Positions 8,445 to 20,274 are shown, numbered from the stretch's first letter. The stretch is 50,452 nt of DNA from Streptococcus suis (GCF_016775005.1 NZ_JAEUXI010000009.1:1-50452), one strand, 5' to 3'. The notes: generated from the letters alone by a model not told the origin. Numbers and translations: made by a program.

Positions 8445-11400
8445 ATGGCGAAGCGGATTTTTGTTGAGAAGAAGGCAGATTTTCAGATTAAGGCGGAGGC
8501 TCTTCGTAAGGAGTTGACCCATAATTTGCAGCTGACGAGTTTGACGAGTGTACGTCTGGTGCAGGTGTATGATGTCTTTCATCTGGAGGAGGACTTGCTG
8601 GAGCAGGCGATCAAGCATATCTTTACCGAGCAGGTGACGGACAAGGTCTTGTCGGAAGCGGAACTGGGCTTGGAGGGGGCTGTTTATTTTGCGATTGAGG
8701 CTCTTCCTGGACAGTTCGATCAGCGGGCTGTCAGCAGTCAGGAGGCCCTTCTCTTATTGGGCAGTCGTCAGAAGGTGCGAGTCAATACAGGTCAGCTCTA
8801 TATCTTGAATGGCGATGTGCGGGAAGAAGAGTTAGCTGCTATTAAGAACTATTTGCTCAACCCTGTGGATTCGCGGTTCAAGGACTTGGATGCTCCTTTG
8901 GTGGCTCAGGAGTTCTCGGTGTCAGATGCGACTATTCCAAGCTTGGACTTTTTTGCTAGCTATGGGGCGGAAGAATTTGCGGCTTACAAGCGTGAGGCTG
9001 GCTTGGCTATGGAAGTGGAGGACTTGCTCTTCATTCAAGACTATTTCAGTTCAATCGGGCGAGTACCAACTGAAACAGAACTCAAGGTCTTGGATACCTA
9101 TTGGAGTGATCACTGCCGTCATACGACGTTTGAAACAGAACTGAGGTCTATTGATTTTTCAGCTTCAAAATTCCACAAGCAATTGCAGGCGACTTATGAC
9201 AAGTATCTGGCTATGCGAACAGAGTTAGGTCGGACAGACAAGCCGCAGACGCTTATGGATATGGCGACCATTTTTGGTCGCTATGAGCGGACCAACGGTC
9301 GTCTGGATGATATGGAAGTATCGGACGAAATCAATGCCTGCTCGGTGGAGATTGAAGTGGATGTGGATGGCGTGAAAGAGTCATGGCTCCTCATGTTCAA
9401 GAATGAAACCCACAATCACCCAACAGAAATCGAGCCTTTCGGTGGTGCGGCAACCTGTATCGGTGGAGCTATTCGTGATCCTTTGTCAGGTCGTTCTTAT
9501 GTTTATCAAGCCATGCGAATTTCAGGTGCGGGCGATATTACCCAACCTCTGACAGCTACTCGCCCAGGGAAATTGCCACAGCAAATCATTTCTAAAACAG
9601 CAGCACATGGTTATTCTTCATACGGTAACCAAATCGGTCTTGCGACCACCTATGTGCGTGAGTATTTCCACCCAGGTTTTGTCGCAAAACGTATGGAACT
9701 GGGTGCCGTAGTCGGTGCAGCTCCAAAGGAAAATGTGGTCCGTGAAAAGCCGGTCGCAGGTGATGTGGTCATCTTACTGGGTGGCAAAACAGGGCGTGAT
9801 GGTATCGGCGGTGCAACCGGCTCGTCCAAGGTACAGACAGTTGAGTCTGTCGAAACAGCTGGTGCAGAAGTCCAAAAAGGAAATGCCATTGAAGAACGCA
9901 AAATTCAGCGTTTGTTCCGCAATGGTGATGTGACTCGCTTAATTAAAAAATCCAATGACTTTGGTGCAGGTGGTGTCTGCGTGGCCATTGGTGAGCTGGC
10001 AGACGGTTTGGAAATTGATTTAGACAAGGTTCCGCTCAAGTATGCAGGTTTGAACGGAACGGAAATTGCCATTTCTGAATCACAAGAGCGGATGAGCGTG
10101 GTTGTTCGTCCTCAAGATGTAGATACCTTTATCGCAGCCTGCCGTGAGGAAAATATTCATGCGGTTGTCGTAGCTAAAGTTACTGAAAAACCAAACTTGG
10201 TCATGACCTGGAATGGACAAACCATTGTTGATTTGGAACGTTCCTTCCTTGACACCAACGGTGTCCGTGTAGTCGTTGATACCAAGGTAGTTGACAGTTC
10301 TGTCAACTTGCCAGAAAGACGTACAACATCTGTCGAAACGCTACAGGAGGACTTGAAAGACCTTCTTTCAGACATCAACCATGCTAGTCAAAAAGGTTTG
10401 CAGACGATTTTCGACTCATCTGTTGGTCGTTCAACCGTCAACCACCCACTCGGAGGTCGCCAACAGCTAACTCCGACAGAAAGTTCGGTGCAGAAACTAC
10501 CTGTCCAACACGGTGTGACGACAACGGCTTCTGTCATGGCTCAGGGCTATCATCCCTATCTGGCAGATTGGTCACCTTACCACGGGGCTGCCTATGCGGT
10601 CATTGAAGCGACAGCTCGCTTGGTGGCAACAGGGGCTAACTGGTCCAAGGCTCGCTTCTCCTATCAAGAATACTTCCAACGCATGGACAAGCAGGCGGAT
10701 CGTTTCGGTCAGCCAGTAGCCGCTCTACTGGGGTCTATCGAGGCTCAGATTCAGCTTGGCCTGCCTTCTATCGGTGGCAAGGACTCCATGTCTGGTACCT
10801 TTGAGGACTTGACAGTTCCGCCAACCCTGGTTGCCTTTGGTGTGACCACGGCAGACAGCCGCAAGGTCCTCTCGCCTGAGTTCAAGACGGCTGGCGAGCA
10901 CATTTACTACTTACCAGGTCAGACTTTGTCGGAAGATATTGATTTTGCCCTGATCAAGTCTAATTTTGAGGCTTTTGAAAAATGGCAGAGCGCTTATGCG
11001 ATTACAGCTGCGAGTGCAGTCAAGTACGGTGGTGTTCTAGAAAGTCTAGCCCTCATGTCCTTTGGAAACCAAATCGGAGCAAGAGTCGAACTTGCAGATC
11101 TTGAAACCAGCTTGACAGGTCAGCTTGGCGGATTTGTCTTTACATCGAAAGAAGACATTCCAGATGCTGTGAAAATTGGACAAACCACCGCTGACTTTAC
11201 ACTCCTTGTCAATGGTGTCAACCTAGTAGGGCAGGACTTGCAGGTAGCCTTTGAAGGTAAGTTAGAAGAGGTTTACCCAACGGAATTTGAACAGGCGACA
11301 GAGTTGCAGGATGTTCCGGCGGTAGCCAATACAGCAGTTATTCAAGCTAAAGAAATTATCGAGGAGCCGATAGTCTATATCCCAGTCTTCCCAGGCACCA

Positions 11401-12164
11401 ACTCAGAATATGATTCTGCCAAGGCCTTTGAACAGGCTGGTGCAAAAGTCAATCTTGTTCCATTTGTGACCTTGGATGCAGAGAGCATTGAAAAGTCGGT
11501 TGACACCATGGTTGACAATATTACCAAGGCCAATATTCTTTTCTTCGCAGGGGGATTCTCGGCTGCGGATGAGCCAGATGGGTCTGCCAAGTTTATCGTG
11601 ACCATCTTACGAAACGCCAAGGTCCGCTCTGCTATTGACCAATTTATCGAAAAAGGTGGTCTCATCATCGGTATCTGCAATGGCTTCCAGGCCCTTGTCA
11701 AATCGGGCTTGCTGCCGTATGGAAACTTTGAGGAGGCGGGTGAAAGCAGTCCGACCCTCTTCTACAACGATGCCAACCAGCACGTTGCCAAAATGGTGGA
11801 AACACGGATTGCCAATGTCAACTCTCCGTGGTTGGCGGGTGTTCATGTCGGCGATATTCATGCTATTCCAGTTTCTCACGGGGAAGGGAAATTCGTGGTG
11901 ACAGACGAGGAGTTCGCTATCTTGCGGGATAATGGTCAAATTTTCAGCCAATACGTTGACTTTACTGGTCAGCCAAGTATGGATTCTAAGTACAATCCAA
12001 ATGGATCCAGTCATGCAATTGAGGGCATTACCAGCCGCAACGGTCAAATCATCGGAAAAATGGGGCATTCGGAGCGGTACGAGGACGGTCTTTTCCAAAA
12101 CATTCCAGGTAAGAAAGACCAAGGACTCTTTGTCTCAGCGGTTCGCTATTTTACAGGAAAATAA
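8445..12164 (+). CDS. purL: Phosphoribosylformylglycinamidine synthase (single-chain)
   Basis: PurL converts FGAR and glutamine to FGAM. The 1239-residue single chain fuses the N-terminal and AIRS-like synthase halves with a C-terminal class I glutaminase, and so replaces the separate PurS/PurL/PurQ set of Bacillus. The synthase motif [13 protein letters not shown] and the glutaminase nucleophile GICNGFQ (Cys1078) are visible. I chose ATG 8445, since the TTG at 8436 sits on top of the TAAGGA ribosome site. It lies 12 bp after purC and 2 bp before purF. Confidence 0.96.
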   Translation: MAKRIFVEKKADFQIKAEALRKELTHNLQLTSLTSVRLVQVYDVFHLEEDLLEQAIKHIFTEQVTDKVLSEAELGLEGAVYFAIEALPGQFDQRAVSSQEALLLLGSRQKVRVNTGQLYILNGDVREEELAAIKNYLLNPVDSRFKDLDAPLVAQEFSVSDATIPSLDFFASYGAEEFAAYKREAGLAMEVEDLLFIQDYFSSIGRVPTETELKVLDTYWSDHCRHTTFETELRSIDFSASKFHKQLQATYDKYLAMRTELGRTDKPQTLMDMATIFGRYERTNGRLDDMEVSDEINACSVEIEVDVDGVKESWLLMFKNETHNHPTEIEPFGGAATCIGGAIRDPLSGRSYVYQAMRISGAGDITQPLTATRPGKLPQQIISKTAAHGYSSYGNQIGLATTYVREYFHPGFVAKRMELGAVVGAAPKENVVREKPVAGDVVILLGGKTGRDGIGGATGSSKVQTVESVETAGAEVQKGNAIEERKIQRLFRNGDVTRLIKKSNDFGAGGVCVAIGELADGLEIDLDKVPLKYAGLNGTEIAISESQERMSVVVRPQDVDTFIAACREENIHAVVVAKVTEKPNLVMTWNGQTIVDLERSFLDTNGVRVVVDTKVVDSSVNLPERRTTSVETLQEDLKDLLSDINHASQKGLQTIFDSSVGRSTVNHPLGGRQQLTPTESSVQKLPVQHGVTTTASVMAQGYHPYLADWSPYHGAAYAVIEATARLVATGANWSKARFSYQEYFQRMDKQADRFGQPVAALLGSIEAQIQLGLPSIGGKDSMSGTFEDLTVPPTLVAFGVTTADSRKVLSPEFKTAGEHIYYLPGQTLSEDIDFALIKSNFEAFEKWQSAYAITAASAVKYGGVLESLALMSFGNQIGARVELADLETSLTGQLGGFVFTSKEDIPDAVKIGQTTADFTLLVNGVNLVGQDLQVAFEGKLEEVYPTEFEQATELQDVPAVANTAVIQAKEIIEEPIVYIPVFPGTNSEYDSAKAFEQAGAKVNLVPFVTLDAESIEKSVDTMVDNITKANILFFAGGFSAADEPDGSAKFIVTILRNAKVRSAIDQFIEKGGLIIGICNGFQALVKSGLLPYGNFEEAGESSPTLFYNDANQHVAKMVETRIANVNSPWLAGVHVGDIHAIPVSHGEGKFVVTDEEFAILRDNGQIFSQYVDFTGQPSMDSKYNPNGSSHAIEGITSRNGQIIGKMGHSERYEDGLFQNIPGKKDQGLFVSAVRYFTGK

Positions 12165-12166
12165 AT

Positions 12167-13621
12167 ATGACATACGAAGTTAAATCACTCAATGAAGAAT
12201 GCGGTGTTTTCGGCATCTGGGGACATCCGCAGGCTGCTCAGGTTACTTATTTTGGGCTCCATAGTTTGCAGCACCGTGGACAAGAAGGGGCAGGGATTTT
12301 AGCCAATGATGGTGGGCATTTACGTCGCCATCGCGGAACAGGCCTGATTGCAGAAGTCTTCAAAAATCCAGCAGATTTAGAAGCCTTGACTGGAAGGGCT
12401 GCCATTGGTCACGTCCGCTATGCAACTTCTGGCTCTGCTTCTATCAATAATATCCAGCCCTTCCTCTTTGATTTTGCAGATATGCAGGTGGGTTTGGCAC
12501 ACAATGGGAATTTGACCAATGCGGTTAGTTTGAAGGCTGAACTTGAAAAAAATGGTTCTATTTTCTCTTCTTCTTCTGACACTGAAATTCTCATGCACTT
12601 GATTCGCCGCAGTCACAATCCAGACTTTATGGGCAAAATCAAGGAAGCCCTCAATACTGTTAAAGGTGGCTTTGCCTACCTGATTATGCTGGAAGACAAG
12701 CTGGTCGCAGCTCTGGATCCAAATGGCTTCCGACCACTTTCAATAGGCAAAATGAAAAATGGTGCCTGGGTTGTTGCTAGTGAAACTTGTGCTTTTGAAG
12801 TTGTGGGGGCTGACTGGGTGCGAGATGTGGAGCCTGGTGAAATTGTTGTCATTGATGATTCAGGAATTCAATATGATAGCTATACAAGAGATACGCAACT
12901 GGCTGTTTGCTCTATGGAGTATGTCTATTTTGCTCGCCCAGATTCCGTTATCCATGGTGTCAATGTCCATACAGCTAGAAAAAACATGGGGCGTCGTTTG
13001 GCCCAGGAATTTCAACAGGAAGCAGACATTGTGGTCGGTGTGCCAAACTCTTCCCTATCTGCGGCTATGGGCTTTGCAGAGGAATCTGGTTTGCCAAATG
13101 AAATGGGGCTAATTAAAAACCAATATACCCAGCGGACCTTTATTCAACCGACCCAGGAATTGCGGGAGCAGGGTGTGCGCATGAAGTTGTCAGCAGTTTC
13201 AAGTGTTGTCAAAGGCAAGCGCGTGGTCATGATTGACGACTCTATTGTTCGCGGTACAACTAGCCGCCGCATTGTCCAGCTTCTTCGTGATGCAGGGGCA
13301 AAAGAAGTTCATGTGGCTATCGGTAGCCCAGAACTCAAGTACCCGTGTTTCTATGGCATTGATATTCAGACCCGTCGGGAGCTGATTTCAGCCAACCACA
13401 CTGCTGAGGAAGTTTGTGAGATTATCGGGGCAGACAGTCTGACCTACCTTTCTCTTGAGGGGATGATTGAGGCCATCGGCATCGAAACTGATGCGCCCAA
13501 AGGCGGGCTCTGTGTAGCCTACTTTGATGGAGAATTTCCAACGCCTCTCTATGACTATGAGGAAGAATACCTCCGTAGCCTAGAAGAGAAAACGAGTTTC
13601 TACATTGAAAACGTCAAGTAA
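12167..13621 (+). CDS. purF: Amidophosphoribosyltransferase
   Basis: PurF makes phosphoribosylamine from PRPP and glutamine, the committed step of purine synthesis and usual feedback point. The 484 residues begin with an 11-residue propeptide and then Cys12 ([10 protein letters not shown]), the N-terminal nucleophile of the glutaminase domain. The C-terminal phosphoribosyltransferase domain carries [14 protein letters not shown] (about 352-365). Ligands of an Fe-S cluster as in the Bacillus enzyme are possible but not proven here. The gene follows purL by 2 bp. A short hairpin lies between purF and purM. Confidence 0.97.
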   Translation: MTYEVKSLNEECGVFGIWGHPQAAQVTYFGLHSLQHRGQEGAGILANDGGHLRRHRGTGLIAEVFKNPADLEALTGRAAIGHVRYATSGSASINNIQPFLFDFADMQVGLAHNGNLTNAVSLKAELEKNGSIFSSSSDTEILMHLIRRSHNPDFMGKIKEALNTVKGGFAYLIMLEDKLVAALDPNGFRPLSIGKMKNGAWVVASETCAFEVVGADWVRDVEPGEIVVIDDSGIQYDSYTRDTQLAVCSMEYVYFARPDSVIHGVNVHTARKNMGRRLAQEFQQEADIVVGVPNSSLSAAMGFAEESGLPNEMGLIKNQYTQRTFIQPTQELREQGVRMKLSAVSSVVKGKRVVMIDDSIVRGTTSRRIVQLLRDAGAKEVHVAIGSPELKYPCFYGIDIQTRRELISANHTAEEVCEIIGADSLTYLSLEGMIEAIGIETDAPKGGLCVAYFDGEFPTPLYDYEEEYLRSLEEKTSFYIENVK

Positions 13622-13677
13622 GTGACCGAGGTGTCAATGTTACTTGACAGACCTGTAAACTGTTGAAAGGAATCAAA

Positions 13678-14700
13678 ATGACAAATAAAAATGCCTACGC
13701 CCAGTCGGGCGTTGACGTCGAAGCTGGATATGAAGTTGTCGAACGCATCAAGAAGCACGTGGCTCGGACAGAACGCTTGGGTGTGATGGGAGCCCTCGGT
13801 GGTTTTGGCGGGATGTTTGATCTGACCAAACTGGATGTCAAAGAGCCAGTCTTGGTATCAGGGACAGACGGCGTCGGCACCAAGCTCATGTTGGCGATTC
13901 AGTACGACAAGCACGACACCATTGGTCAGGACTGCGTGGCTATGTGTGTCAACGACATCATCGCTGCAGGTGCGGAGCCACTTTACTTCCTCGACTACAT
14001 CGCGACAGGAAAAAATGAACCAGCCAAGCTGGAGCAGGTGGTGGCCGGTGTGGCTGAAGGCTGTGTCCAAGCTGGTTGCGGCCTGATTGGCGGTGAAACG
14101 GCTGAAATGCCTGGTATGTACGGAGAGGATGACTATGACCTGGCTGGCTTTGCCGTCGGCATTGCGGAGAAGTCCCAGATTATCGACGGCAGTAAGGTCC
14201 AGGAGGGCGACATTCTCCTCGGCCTAGCTTCCAGCGGCATCCACTCCAACGGCTATTCTTTGGTCCGACGCGTTTTTGCAGATGTTTCTGGCGACGTTCT
14301 GTTGCCAGAGCTCAATGGCAGAGCTCTGAAGGATGTCCTCTTAGAGCCGACACGCATCTATGTCCAGCAGGTATTGCCTTTAGTAAAAGCAGGGCTGGTC
14401 AATGGTATTGCCCATATCACAGGCGGTGGTTTCATCGAAAATATTCCCCGTATGTTTGCTGATAATCTCGCAGCTGAGATTGAAGAAGATAAGATTCCAG
14501 TCCTTCCAATCTTTACAGCTCTTGAAAAATACGGCCAAATCAAACATGAAGAAATGTTTGAAATTTTCAACATGGGTATCGGTTTAGTTCTGGCTGTCAG
14601 TCCAGACAAGGTTGACAGTGTCTGTCAACTAGTTGACGAGGAAGTTTACACCATTGGTCGCATCATCGCCAAGGAAGATAAGAGTGTGGTCATCAAATGA
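13678..14700 (+). CDS. purM: Phosphoribosylformylglycinamidine cyclo-ligase (AIR synthetase)
   Basis: PurM closes the imidazole ring of FGAM with ATP to give AIR. The 340-residue product has [19 protein letters not shown], and the glycine-rich [16 protein letters not shown] motif. I place the start at ATG 13678 behind GAAAGGA; the TTG at 13663 would lie before the ribosome site. The stop overlaps the purN start (ATGA). The first 600 bp are richer in GC than the purF end and the purM end. Confidence 0.97.
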   Translation: MTNKNAYAQSGVDVEAGYEVVERIKKHVARTERLGVMGALGGFGGMFDLTKLDVKEPVLVSGTDGVGTKLMLAIQYDKHDTIGQDCVAMCVNDIIAAGAEPLYFLDYIATGKNEPAKLEQVVAGVAEGCVQAGCGLIGGETAEMPGMYGEDDYDLAGFAVGIAEKSQIIDGSKVQEGDILLGLASSGIHSNGYSLVRRVFADVSGDVLLPELNGRALKDVLLEPTRIYVQQVLPLVKAGLVNGIAHITGGGFIENIPRMFADNLAAEIEEDKIPVLPIFTALEKYGQIKHEEMFEIFNMGIGLVLAVSPDKVDSVCQLVDEEVYTIGRIIAKEDKSVVIK

Positions 14701-15257
14701 AAAGAATAGCAGTGTTTGCATCAGGCAATGGCTCCAATTTTCAAGTCATCGCAGAGCAGTTTGAAGTAGCTTTTGTCTTTTCAGACCGTAGAAACACCTA
14801 TGTCTTGGAACGAGCTGAAAAACTAGGGGTGCCTGCCTTTGCTTTTGAATTAAAAGAGTTTGCAGATAAGCAGGCCTACGAAGAAGCTATCATCCAACTG
14901 CTAGACCAATACCAGATTGACTTGGTGGTATTGGCGGGGTATATGAAGATTGTGGGGCCGACCTTGCTGGCTCAGTACGAAGGTCGGATTATCAACATCC
15001 ACCCAGCCTACTTGCCAGAATTTCCAGGAGCCCATGGGATTGAAGATGCCTGGCAGGCAGGCGTATCTGAAAGTGGCGTAACAGTCCACTGGGTTGACAG
15101 TGGCGTTGACACAGGCCAAATTATCCAGCAAGTCCGAGTACCCAGACTGGTCGATGACACTTTGGAAAACTTTGAAGCCAGAATACATGAAGCGGAATAC
15201 CAACTTTATCCAGCGGTCTTGGAGGAGTTGGGGGCAGTGAGGAGAGATTATGAATAA
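14697..15257 (+). CDS. purN: Phosphoribosylglycinamide formyltransferase
   Basis: PurN formylates GAR with 10-formyl-tetrahydrofolate. The 186-residue protein has the N-terminal [10 protein letters not shown] phosphate loop, the catalytic [12 protein letters not shown] motif (Asn100, His102) and the [11 protein letters not shown] segment with the catalytic Asp. It overlaps purM by 4 bp. Its last 8 bp are shared with the start of an unrelated AT-rich gene at 15250, so the usual purN-purH junction is interrupted. Confidence 0.96.
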   Translation: MKRIAVFASGNGSNFQVIAEQFEVAFVFSDRRNTYVLERAEKLGVPAFAFELKEFADKQAYEEAIIQLLDQYQIDLVVLAGYMKIVGPTLLAQYEGRIINIHPAYLPEFPGAHGIEDAWQAGVSESGVTVHWVDSGVDTGQIIQQVRVPRLVDDTLENFEARIHEAEYQLYPAVLEELGAVRRDYE

Positions 15258-15831
15258 TAGTTTTAATAATTGGAATAACAATGCTGGTGGAGATATTAAT
15301 ATTCAAATCAATCAAAATCAGCCGGAAACAATTGCTACTTATGAGCCTGAGCCAATTTGGAGAAGTCCTATTACAATGGCGGTCCTATCATGGTTGGGTT
15401 TCTTTGGCTCGTTAGGGAGCATATTTTCGATATTCAAAGTTTTCGAACCTGTCCTAAAATGGTTGAATGGTAAACAAGAAGAAATCGGAAATAATCAAAC
15501 TTACATGTTCGTCTTTATTGGATTTTTTTTAATTACAATAATTATTTTCTCGCTACGATCGATTACTAGTAAACAGACTAGATATCCTTTGATGTTTAAT
15601 TATGCAATTAGTGGTGGTGGGAAAAGGCTCACTCTTGAAAAGATAAAAATTGATAACTGCCCAATCTGTAATGGAAAAATGAAGTTTTTTAATAAGCCTA
15701 TTGAATTTAAAGAGATAACTTATTCTGACGGTAAGACAAAGACTGAAGTAATTAAAAGAACACCTGCTCTGCAGTGTATAAGAAATCCGGAACATTGGTT
15801 TAAAGTAGATCCTGCTGAAGATAAAATATAG
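15250..15831 (+). CDS. Hypothetical small membrane protein with Cys motif
   Basis: I do not recognise this 193-residue protein. It has an Asn/Gln-rich N-terminus containing [13 protein letters not shown] (about 12-24), two membrane helices (about 42-67 and 84-103) and a C-terminal soluble part with CPICNGKM and a later Cys (LQC), which could bind zinc. It starts within the last codons of purN and ends 13 bp before purH, so it must be co-transcribed with the purine genes. It is clearly AT-richer than both neighbours, which suggests an acquired gene. No purine role is evident. Confidence 0.8.
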   Translation: MNNSFNNWNNNAGGDINIQINQNQPETIATYEPEPIWRSPITMAVLSWLGFFGSLGSIFSIFKVFEPVLKWLNGKQEEIGNNQTYMFVFIGFFLITIIIFSLRSITSKQTRYPLMFNYAISGGGKRLTLEKIKIDNCPICNGKMKFFNKPIEFKEITYSDGKTKTEVIKRTPALQCIRNPEHWFKVDPAEDKI

Positions 15832-15844
15832 TGAAGGAGAAATC

Positions 15845-17392
15845 ATGACAAAACGTGCGTTAATTAGCGTATCAGACAAGGCGGGCATTGTGGAGTTTGC
15901 CCAGGAATTGACCAAACTTGGTTGGGAAATCATCTCGACAGGAGGTACAAAGGTTGCCTTGGATCAGGCTGGTGTAACTACTATCGCCATTGACGATGTG
16001 ACAGGTTTTCCTGAGATGATGGACGGTCGTGTCAAGACTCTTCATCCGAAAATACACGGTGGTTTGCTGGCTCGTCGGGATTTGGACAGCCACCTACAAG
16101 CAGCCAGCGACCATGAAATCGGCTTGATTGACTTGGTGGTGGTCAACCTTTATCCCTTCAAAGAGACTATTTTACGTCCAGATGTGACCTATGATTTGGC
16201 GGTGGAGAATATTGACATCGGTGGTCCCTCTATGCTTCGTTCGGCAGCTAAGAACCACGCCAGCGTGACCGTTGTGGTGAATCCGGCAGATTATCCGACG
16301 GTTTTAGGGGAAATTGCAGAGCAGGGACAGACGACCTACTCAACGCGTCAGCGATTGGCTGCCAAGGTTTTCCGTCACACCGCAGCCTACGATGCCTTGA
16401 TTGCAGATTACTTCACCAAGCAAGTTGGTGAAGAAAAGCCTGAAAAACTTACCATTACCTACGACCTCAATCAGCCTATGCGTTACGGAGAAAATCCTCA
16501 ACAGAATGCGGATTTCTACCAAAATGCCCTACCAACAGACTATTCTATTGCCTCTGCCAAGCAGTTAAATGGTAAGGAGCTGTCTTTCAACAATATTCGT
16601 GATGCGGATGCGGCTATTCGGATTATCCGTGATTTCAAGGACCGTCCAACTGTTGTGGCTCTTAAACATATGAATCCTTGTGGTATCGGACAAGCAGATA
16701 CTATTGAAAAGGCGTGGGATTATGCTTATGAGGCTGATCCAGTGTCGATTTTCGGAGGCATTGTCGTGCTGAACAGGGAAGTGGATGCTGCGACGGCTGA
16801 AAAGATGCACCCGATTTTCTTAGAAATCATCATCGCACCGAGTTACTCGGCAGAAGCGCTAGCTATTTTGACCAATAAAAAGAAAAATCTTCGGATTTTG
16901 GAATTGGCCTTTGATGCACAGGATGCGAGCGAAGTTGAAAAAGAGTTCACAGGCATTGTCGGCGGGCTCTTGGTGCAGGATCAGGACGTGGTGGTGGAAA
17001 GCCCAACGGACTGGCAGGTGGTGACCGAGCGTCAACCGTCTGAGCAAGAATGGGCGGCCATGGAGTTCGCTTGGAAGTCCTCCAAGTACGTCAAGTCCAA
17101 CGGCATCATCATCACCAATGACAAGATGACTTTGGGCGTGGGACCGGGGCAAACCAACCGTGTAGCGTCCGTCCGTATCGCCATCGAGCAAGCCAAGGAC
17201 CGTTTGGAAGGAGCCGTTTTGGCGTCGGATGCCTTCTTCCCATTCGCTGATAATGTGGAAGAAATCGCTGCGGCAGGAATCAAGGCTATCATTCAGCCGG
17301 GTGGCTCTGTCCGTGACCAAGACTCCATTGACATGGCCAACAAGTATGGCTTGACCATGGTCTTTACAGGAGTCAGACATTTTAGACATTGA
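15845..17392 (+). CDS. purH: Bifunctional AICAR formyltransferase / IMP cyclohydrolase
   Basis: PurH carries out the last two steps to IMP. The N-terminal MGS-like cyclohydrolase domain (about 1-195) holds [10 protein letters not shown] and [12 protein letters not shown]. The C-terminal AICAR transformylase domain carries the catalytic Lys274-His275 pair in LKHMNPCG. The 515-residue length is normal. It has a good AAGGAG ribosome site and is followed by a strong terminator, so the purC-to-purH transcript ends here and purD needs its own promoter. Confidence 0.97.
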   Translation: MTKRALISVSDKAGIVEFAQELTKLGWEIISTGGTKVALDQAGVTTIAIDDVTGFPEMMDGRVKTLHPKIHGGLLARRDLDSHLQAASDHEIGLIDLVVVNLYPFKETILRPDVTYDLAVENIDIGGPSMLRSAAKNHASVTVVVNPADYPTVLGEIAEQGQTTYSTRQRLAAKVFRHTAAYDALIADYFTKQVGEEKPEKLTITYDLNQPMRYGENPQQNADFYQNALPTDYSIASAKQLNGKELSFNNIRDADAAIRIIRDFKDRPTVVALKHMNPCGIGQADTIEKAWDYAYEADPVSIFGGIVVLNREVDAATAEKMHPIFLEIIIAPSYSAEALAILTNKKKNLRILELAFDAQDASEVEKEFTGIVGGLLVQDQDVVVESPTDWQVVTERQPSEQEWAAMEFAWKSSKYVKSNGIIITNDKMTLGVGPGQTNRVASVRIAIEQAKDRLEGAVLASDAFFPFADNVEEIAAAGIKAIIQPGGSVRDQDSIDMANKYGLTMVFTGVRHFRH

Positions 17393-17412
17393 GAAATTTG
17401 GAATAAGTATAG

Positions 17413-17443
17413 CACCCCAGCTGGAGAAGTTGGGGTGGTTTTT
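17413..17443 (+). terminator. Terminator after purH
   Basis: A 10-bp stem CACCCCAGCT / AGTTGGGGTG with a GGAGA loop, followed by TTTTT. Confidence 0.9.
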
Positions 17444-17468
17444 ATAAAAATTCTTTATTAGATTTATT

Positions 17469-17496
17469 TTGGTTACTTATCATTTTATGTTAGAAT
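17469..17496 (+). promoter_or_regulatory. Promoter of the 472-residue unknown gene
   Basis: -35 TTGGTT (17469-17474), 16-bp spacer ending in TGT, -10 TAGAAT (17491-17496) with the TG of an extended -10. The downstream gene therefore looks like an independent unit rather than part of the pur transcript. Confidence 0.6.
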
Positions 17497-17541
17497 AAAA
17501 CTAGATATTGGTTGATCATTTTTTATAGTTAAGGGGAAGGT

Positions 17542-18960
17542 ATGTTATTATTCTCAACAATTTTAAATATTGATGAATCTTTAACTCACGATAAATTTAT
17601 TGAGTTAGTGATTAAATGGAATCAAGGTAGCCCCCATACAGATAATGTTATTTCAGGGATTAATTGGTGTGGAGAGCGAAATATTAAATTCACCGACAAA
17701 AATTTATGGCTAGATATTCAGGAGTATCGGAATAAGAATATAATTGCAGTTCGTTTTGAAAAAAATGAAAATGGAATTATATGGGATACTGACTATGTTA
17801 TGAATTTTGATACGATGAAAATGTCGGTTATTCTTGATAGAAGTTTCACAGATAGTGCAGAAGAGATTACCTATTCTTTTGCGACCCCGTATTTTATAAC
17901 TCTGTTAATTAGAGAGGGGTATTTAAAAGATGATAAGGAATTAAAAATAAGTGATGTTCCAATTGAAATCACTGAAAAAAATATTCAAGACTTAGCTTCA
18001 ATCATTAATGGTGATTCTGATTTTAGACTCCCAGTTGTGTATGTTTCAAAAACAAGTAGCAATCAATTTCCGTTGGATGTTTGTAAATTAGCTCGAACAC
18101 TAAAAGGAGTTGCACATGTTTTTGTTCAAAATACAACTAGTACTAATTCGCAATTAAGAGAGCTATGCAATGGTAAGAATGATTATTTGGGAGCTGTGGG
18201 GATTTATTTTCCAAACCAAGTAATTCCAAATAAGCGCTTCATATATAGCAGCTATCAAAATGGAAATATTTCGCTCCGTAATAGAATAGTAAATTCAGTT
18301 CTAAATTACCATAATACATTGAAAATCGATGTATTGTCAACCTGGCAAGGTGTCAATAATGCGTTGTTATATGATAAGTTGCAAAGTCAAAAACAAAAAA
18401 GAAATGCGGCGTTAATAGAGAAAAAAGATACCGAATCAATACTAGAAGAGTTTGATGAAGAATTGAAGGCATTAGAATTAAAAGTTAGTGAATTGACTCA
18501 GCGGAACGACAGATTAATTTTTGAAAATCAAAGTTTAAAAGCGAAGGTCGGTTTACAATCAGGAACTTCTGTAATTGATATGGGAGCTGAGGAGGAATTT
18601 TTTGTAGATGAGGTAAAAGAGTTTATTTTATCAGTATTGAATAGTAATTTAGATAAAATGAATCCAGATTCCAGACGGTTTACAATTATATCTGATATTG
18701 TTGCTTCGAATAATTTTCAAGCATTATTGGAAGAAAAAAGTAATACTGTTAAGGATTTACTAAGTAACTATACAGGAATGACTACAAAATTAAGAAATTC
18801 TTTAAAAAATTTAGGATTTGATATACGAGAAGAAGGGAAACATTATAAGTTAATCTATTTTGGAGATAATCGCTATACGTTTACAATTGCAAAAACACCT
18901 AGTGATAAAGGCAGAGCTGGAAAAAACAATGTTTCTACGATTAACAAAAAAATTTTTTAA
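17542..18960 (+). CDS. Unknown 472-residue protein, coiled coil with HicA-like tail
   Basis: Function unknown. It has a large N-terminal domain (about 1-280) without a motif I can name. A coiled coil follows (about 285-350, rich in Glu, Lys and Leu), then a helical segment. The C-terminal part (about 410-460) contains KHYKLIYFGDNRY and a KTPSDKGRAGKN stretch. This tail recalls the HicA-type double-stranded-RNA-binding fold, by eye only. There is no signal peptide or membrane segment, so it is cytoplasmic. The gene is strongly AT-rich, has its own promoter and terminator, and sits between purH and purD. I regard it as an accessory gene, possibly for defence; that is inference. Confidence 0.82.
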   Translation: MLLFSTILNIDESLTHDKFIELVIKWNQGSPHTDNVISGINWCGERNIKFTDKNLWLDIQEYRNKNIIAVRFEKNENGIIWDTDYVMNFDTMKMSVILDRSFTDSAEEITYSFATPYFITLLIREGYLKDDKELKISDVPIEITEKNIQDLASIINGDSDFRLPVVYVSKTSSNQFPLDVCKLARTLKGVAHVFVQNTTSTNSQLRELCNGKNDYLGAVGIYFPNQVIPNKRFIYSSYQNGNISLRNRIVNSVLNYHNTLKIDVLSTWQGVNNALLYDKLQSQKQKRNAALIEKKDTESILEEFDEELKALELKVSELTQRNDRLIFENQSLKAKVGLQSGTSVIDMGAEEEFFVDEVKEFILSVLNSNLDKMNPDSRRFTIISDIVASNNFQALLEEKSNTVKDLLSNYTGMTTKLRNSLKNLGFDIREEGKHYKLIYFGDNRYTFTIAKTPSDKGRAGKNNVSTINKKIF

Positions 18961-18972
18961 TATCAATTTATA

Positions 18973-18996
18973 GGCTCGTTGAAAGCGAGTCTTTTT
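18973..18996 (+). terminator. Terminator after the 472-residue gene
   Basis: Stem GGCTCG / CGAGTC with loop TTGAAAG and a TTTTT tail. Confidence 0.75.
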
Positions 18997-19163
18997 GATT
19001 TCCCTTTAATAAAAATGCAAAAATACCTGATTTATTTGGAATTTCGGGCTAGTTTCTTTTTGTAACAAATATAACGAATTAGTGACAAATGTGTTGGTGA
19101 GATGTCAAAAAATGTCGAGTCTAAGTCAGAAACTACAGTTGGGTTAAATCAGGCTAGAAAGCA

Positions 19164-19192
19164 TTGAATTTCAGGAAAGTTTCAGTTACTAT
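19164..19192 (+). promoter_or_regulatory. Promoter of the LysM/M15-like gene
   Basis: -35 TTGAAT (19164-19169), exact 17-bp spacer, -10 TACTAT (19187-19192). It lies 33 bp before the ATG. I found no convincing WalR box in the 264-bp intergenic region. Confidence 0.65.
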
Positions 19193-19224
19193 TAGAACCA
19201 TCAAACAGAAAAGAAGGTTTCGAT

Positions 19225-20271
19225 ATGAAATGGAATAAACGAATTTTTTTAGCATCAACAATGGCTTTGACTATGTTCTCGAGTCAAGTGAAGGCCGACA
19301 CCTTGAATTGGACGCCACGTTCGGTAGATGAGATTTCAGCTGATATTATTGCAAGTGGTAGTAAGGAAACCTACACCATTCAGTACGGAGATACGCTGAG
19401 TACAATTGCGAATGCGATGGCGATTGATATGGAAGTGTTAGCCAAAGTTAATCAAATTACGAACCTAGACTTGATTTTCCCAGATACTGTATTGACGACG
19501 ACCTTAGATGCCAATCATCAGGTTACAGAGATTGAAATTGTGACGCCTGCGCCAGAAAATCCGCAGGAAACCGTTGAAGCGACGGTTGATTTGCAAATGA
19601 ATGAGGTTGTTATTGAAAGCAAGTCTAATGAAGTGGTTGTTGAAAATAAGACAGTTGATTTGAATCAAGTAGAAGTGACAACGGATGCGAGCGAAGAAGA
19701 GGCTGCAGAGCCAAGTTCAACGGAAGCACCGACGGTAGAGACTGCAACAGAAGAGCAAGAAGCTTCTGTGGAGACTCCTGTTGCTCAAGTAGCTCCCGCC
19801 ACTGAAGAGCGCGCGCCGGCTACTGTTGCATCGACTGATAGCCTTACTTCACAAGAAGCAGCAACGACATCGTCATCTACTTCGACAGCAACTGCAACAA
19901 ATACAATCATCAGTTCAAGCGCTGAAAATGCAGGTTTGCAAGCGCACGTCATTGCTTATAAAGATGAAGTGAAGGCTCTCTTTGGGCTGACTACTGTTGG
20001 TGGTTACCGAGCTGGTGATTCTGGAGACCATGGTTCAGGTTTGGCCCTTGATTTTATGGTTCCCGAGAGTTCAAGCCTTGGAGATCAGATTGCTGAGTAT
20101 AGTATTGCCAATATGGCTTCGAAGAAAATTTCCTATATCATTTGGAAGCAGCGTTTTTACTCACCATTTGCCAGCATTTATGGTCCTGCCTATACCTGGA
20201 ATTTGATGCCTGATCGTGGTAGCATCACAGAAAATCACTATGACCACGTCCATGTTTCCTTTAATCAATAA
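19225..20271 (+). CDS. Secreted LysM protein with M15-like peptidase domain
   Basis: The 348-residue protein has a signal peptide (about 1-24) and one LysM domain (about 48-93, TYTIQYGDTLSTIANAM) for peptidoglycan binding. An acidic Thr/Glu-rich linker (about 95-225) leads to a C-terminal domain (about 232-348). That domain holds DHGSGLALD, which fits the HxxGxAxD zinc motif of M15/VanY-like peptidases, and HYDHVHVSF near the end as the second zinc motif. It probably cleaves or remodels cell-wall peptides outside the cell. Enzyme activity is inferred. It converges with the CHAP gene on the opposite strand across a shared terminator. Confidence 0.85.
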   Translation: MKWNKRIFLASTMALTMFSSQVKADTLNWTPRSVDEISADIIASGSKETYTIQYGDTLSTIANAMAIDMEVLAKVNQITNLDLIFPDTVLTTTLDANHQVTEIEIVTPAPENPQETVEATVDLQMNEVVIESKSNEVVVENKTVDLNQVEVTTDASEEEAAEPSSTEAPTVETATEEQEASVETPVAQVAPATEERAPATVASTDSLTSQEAATTSSSTSTATATNTIISSSAENAGLQAHVIAYKDEVKALFGLTTVGGYRAGDSGDHGSGLALDFMVPESSSLGDQIAEYSIANMASKKISYIIWKQRFYSPFASIYGPAYTWNLMPDRGSITENHYDHVHVSFNQ

Positions 20272-20274
20272 TCA

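Noticed and set aside
13622..13677. Terminator between purF and purM
   Set aside because: A GTCAA/TTGAC hairpin with an outer AGGT/ACCT is present but has no T-tract, so it is not likely to end the pur transcript.
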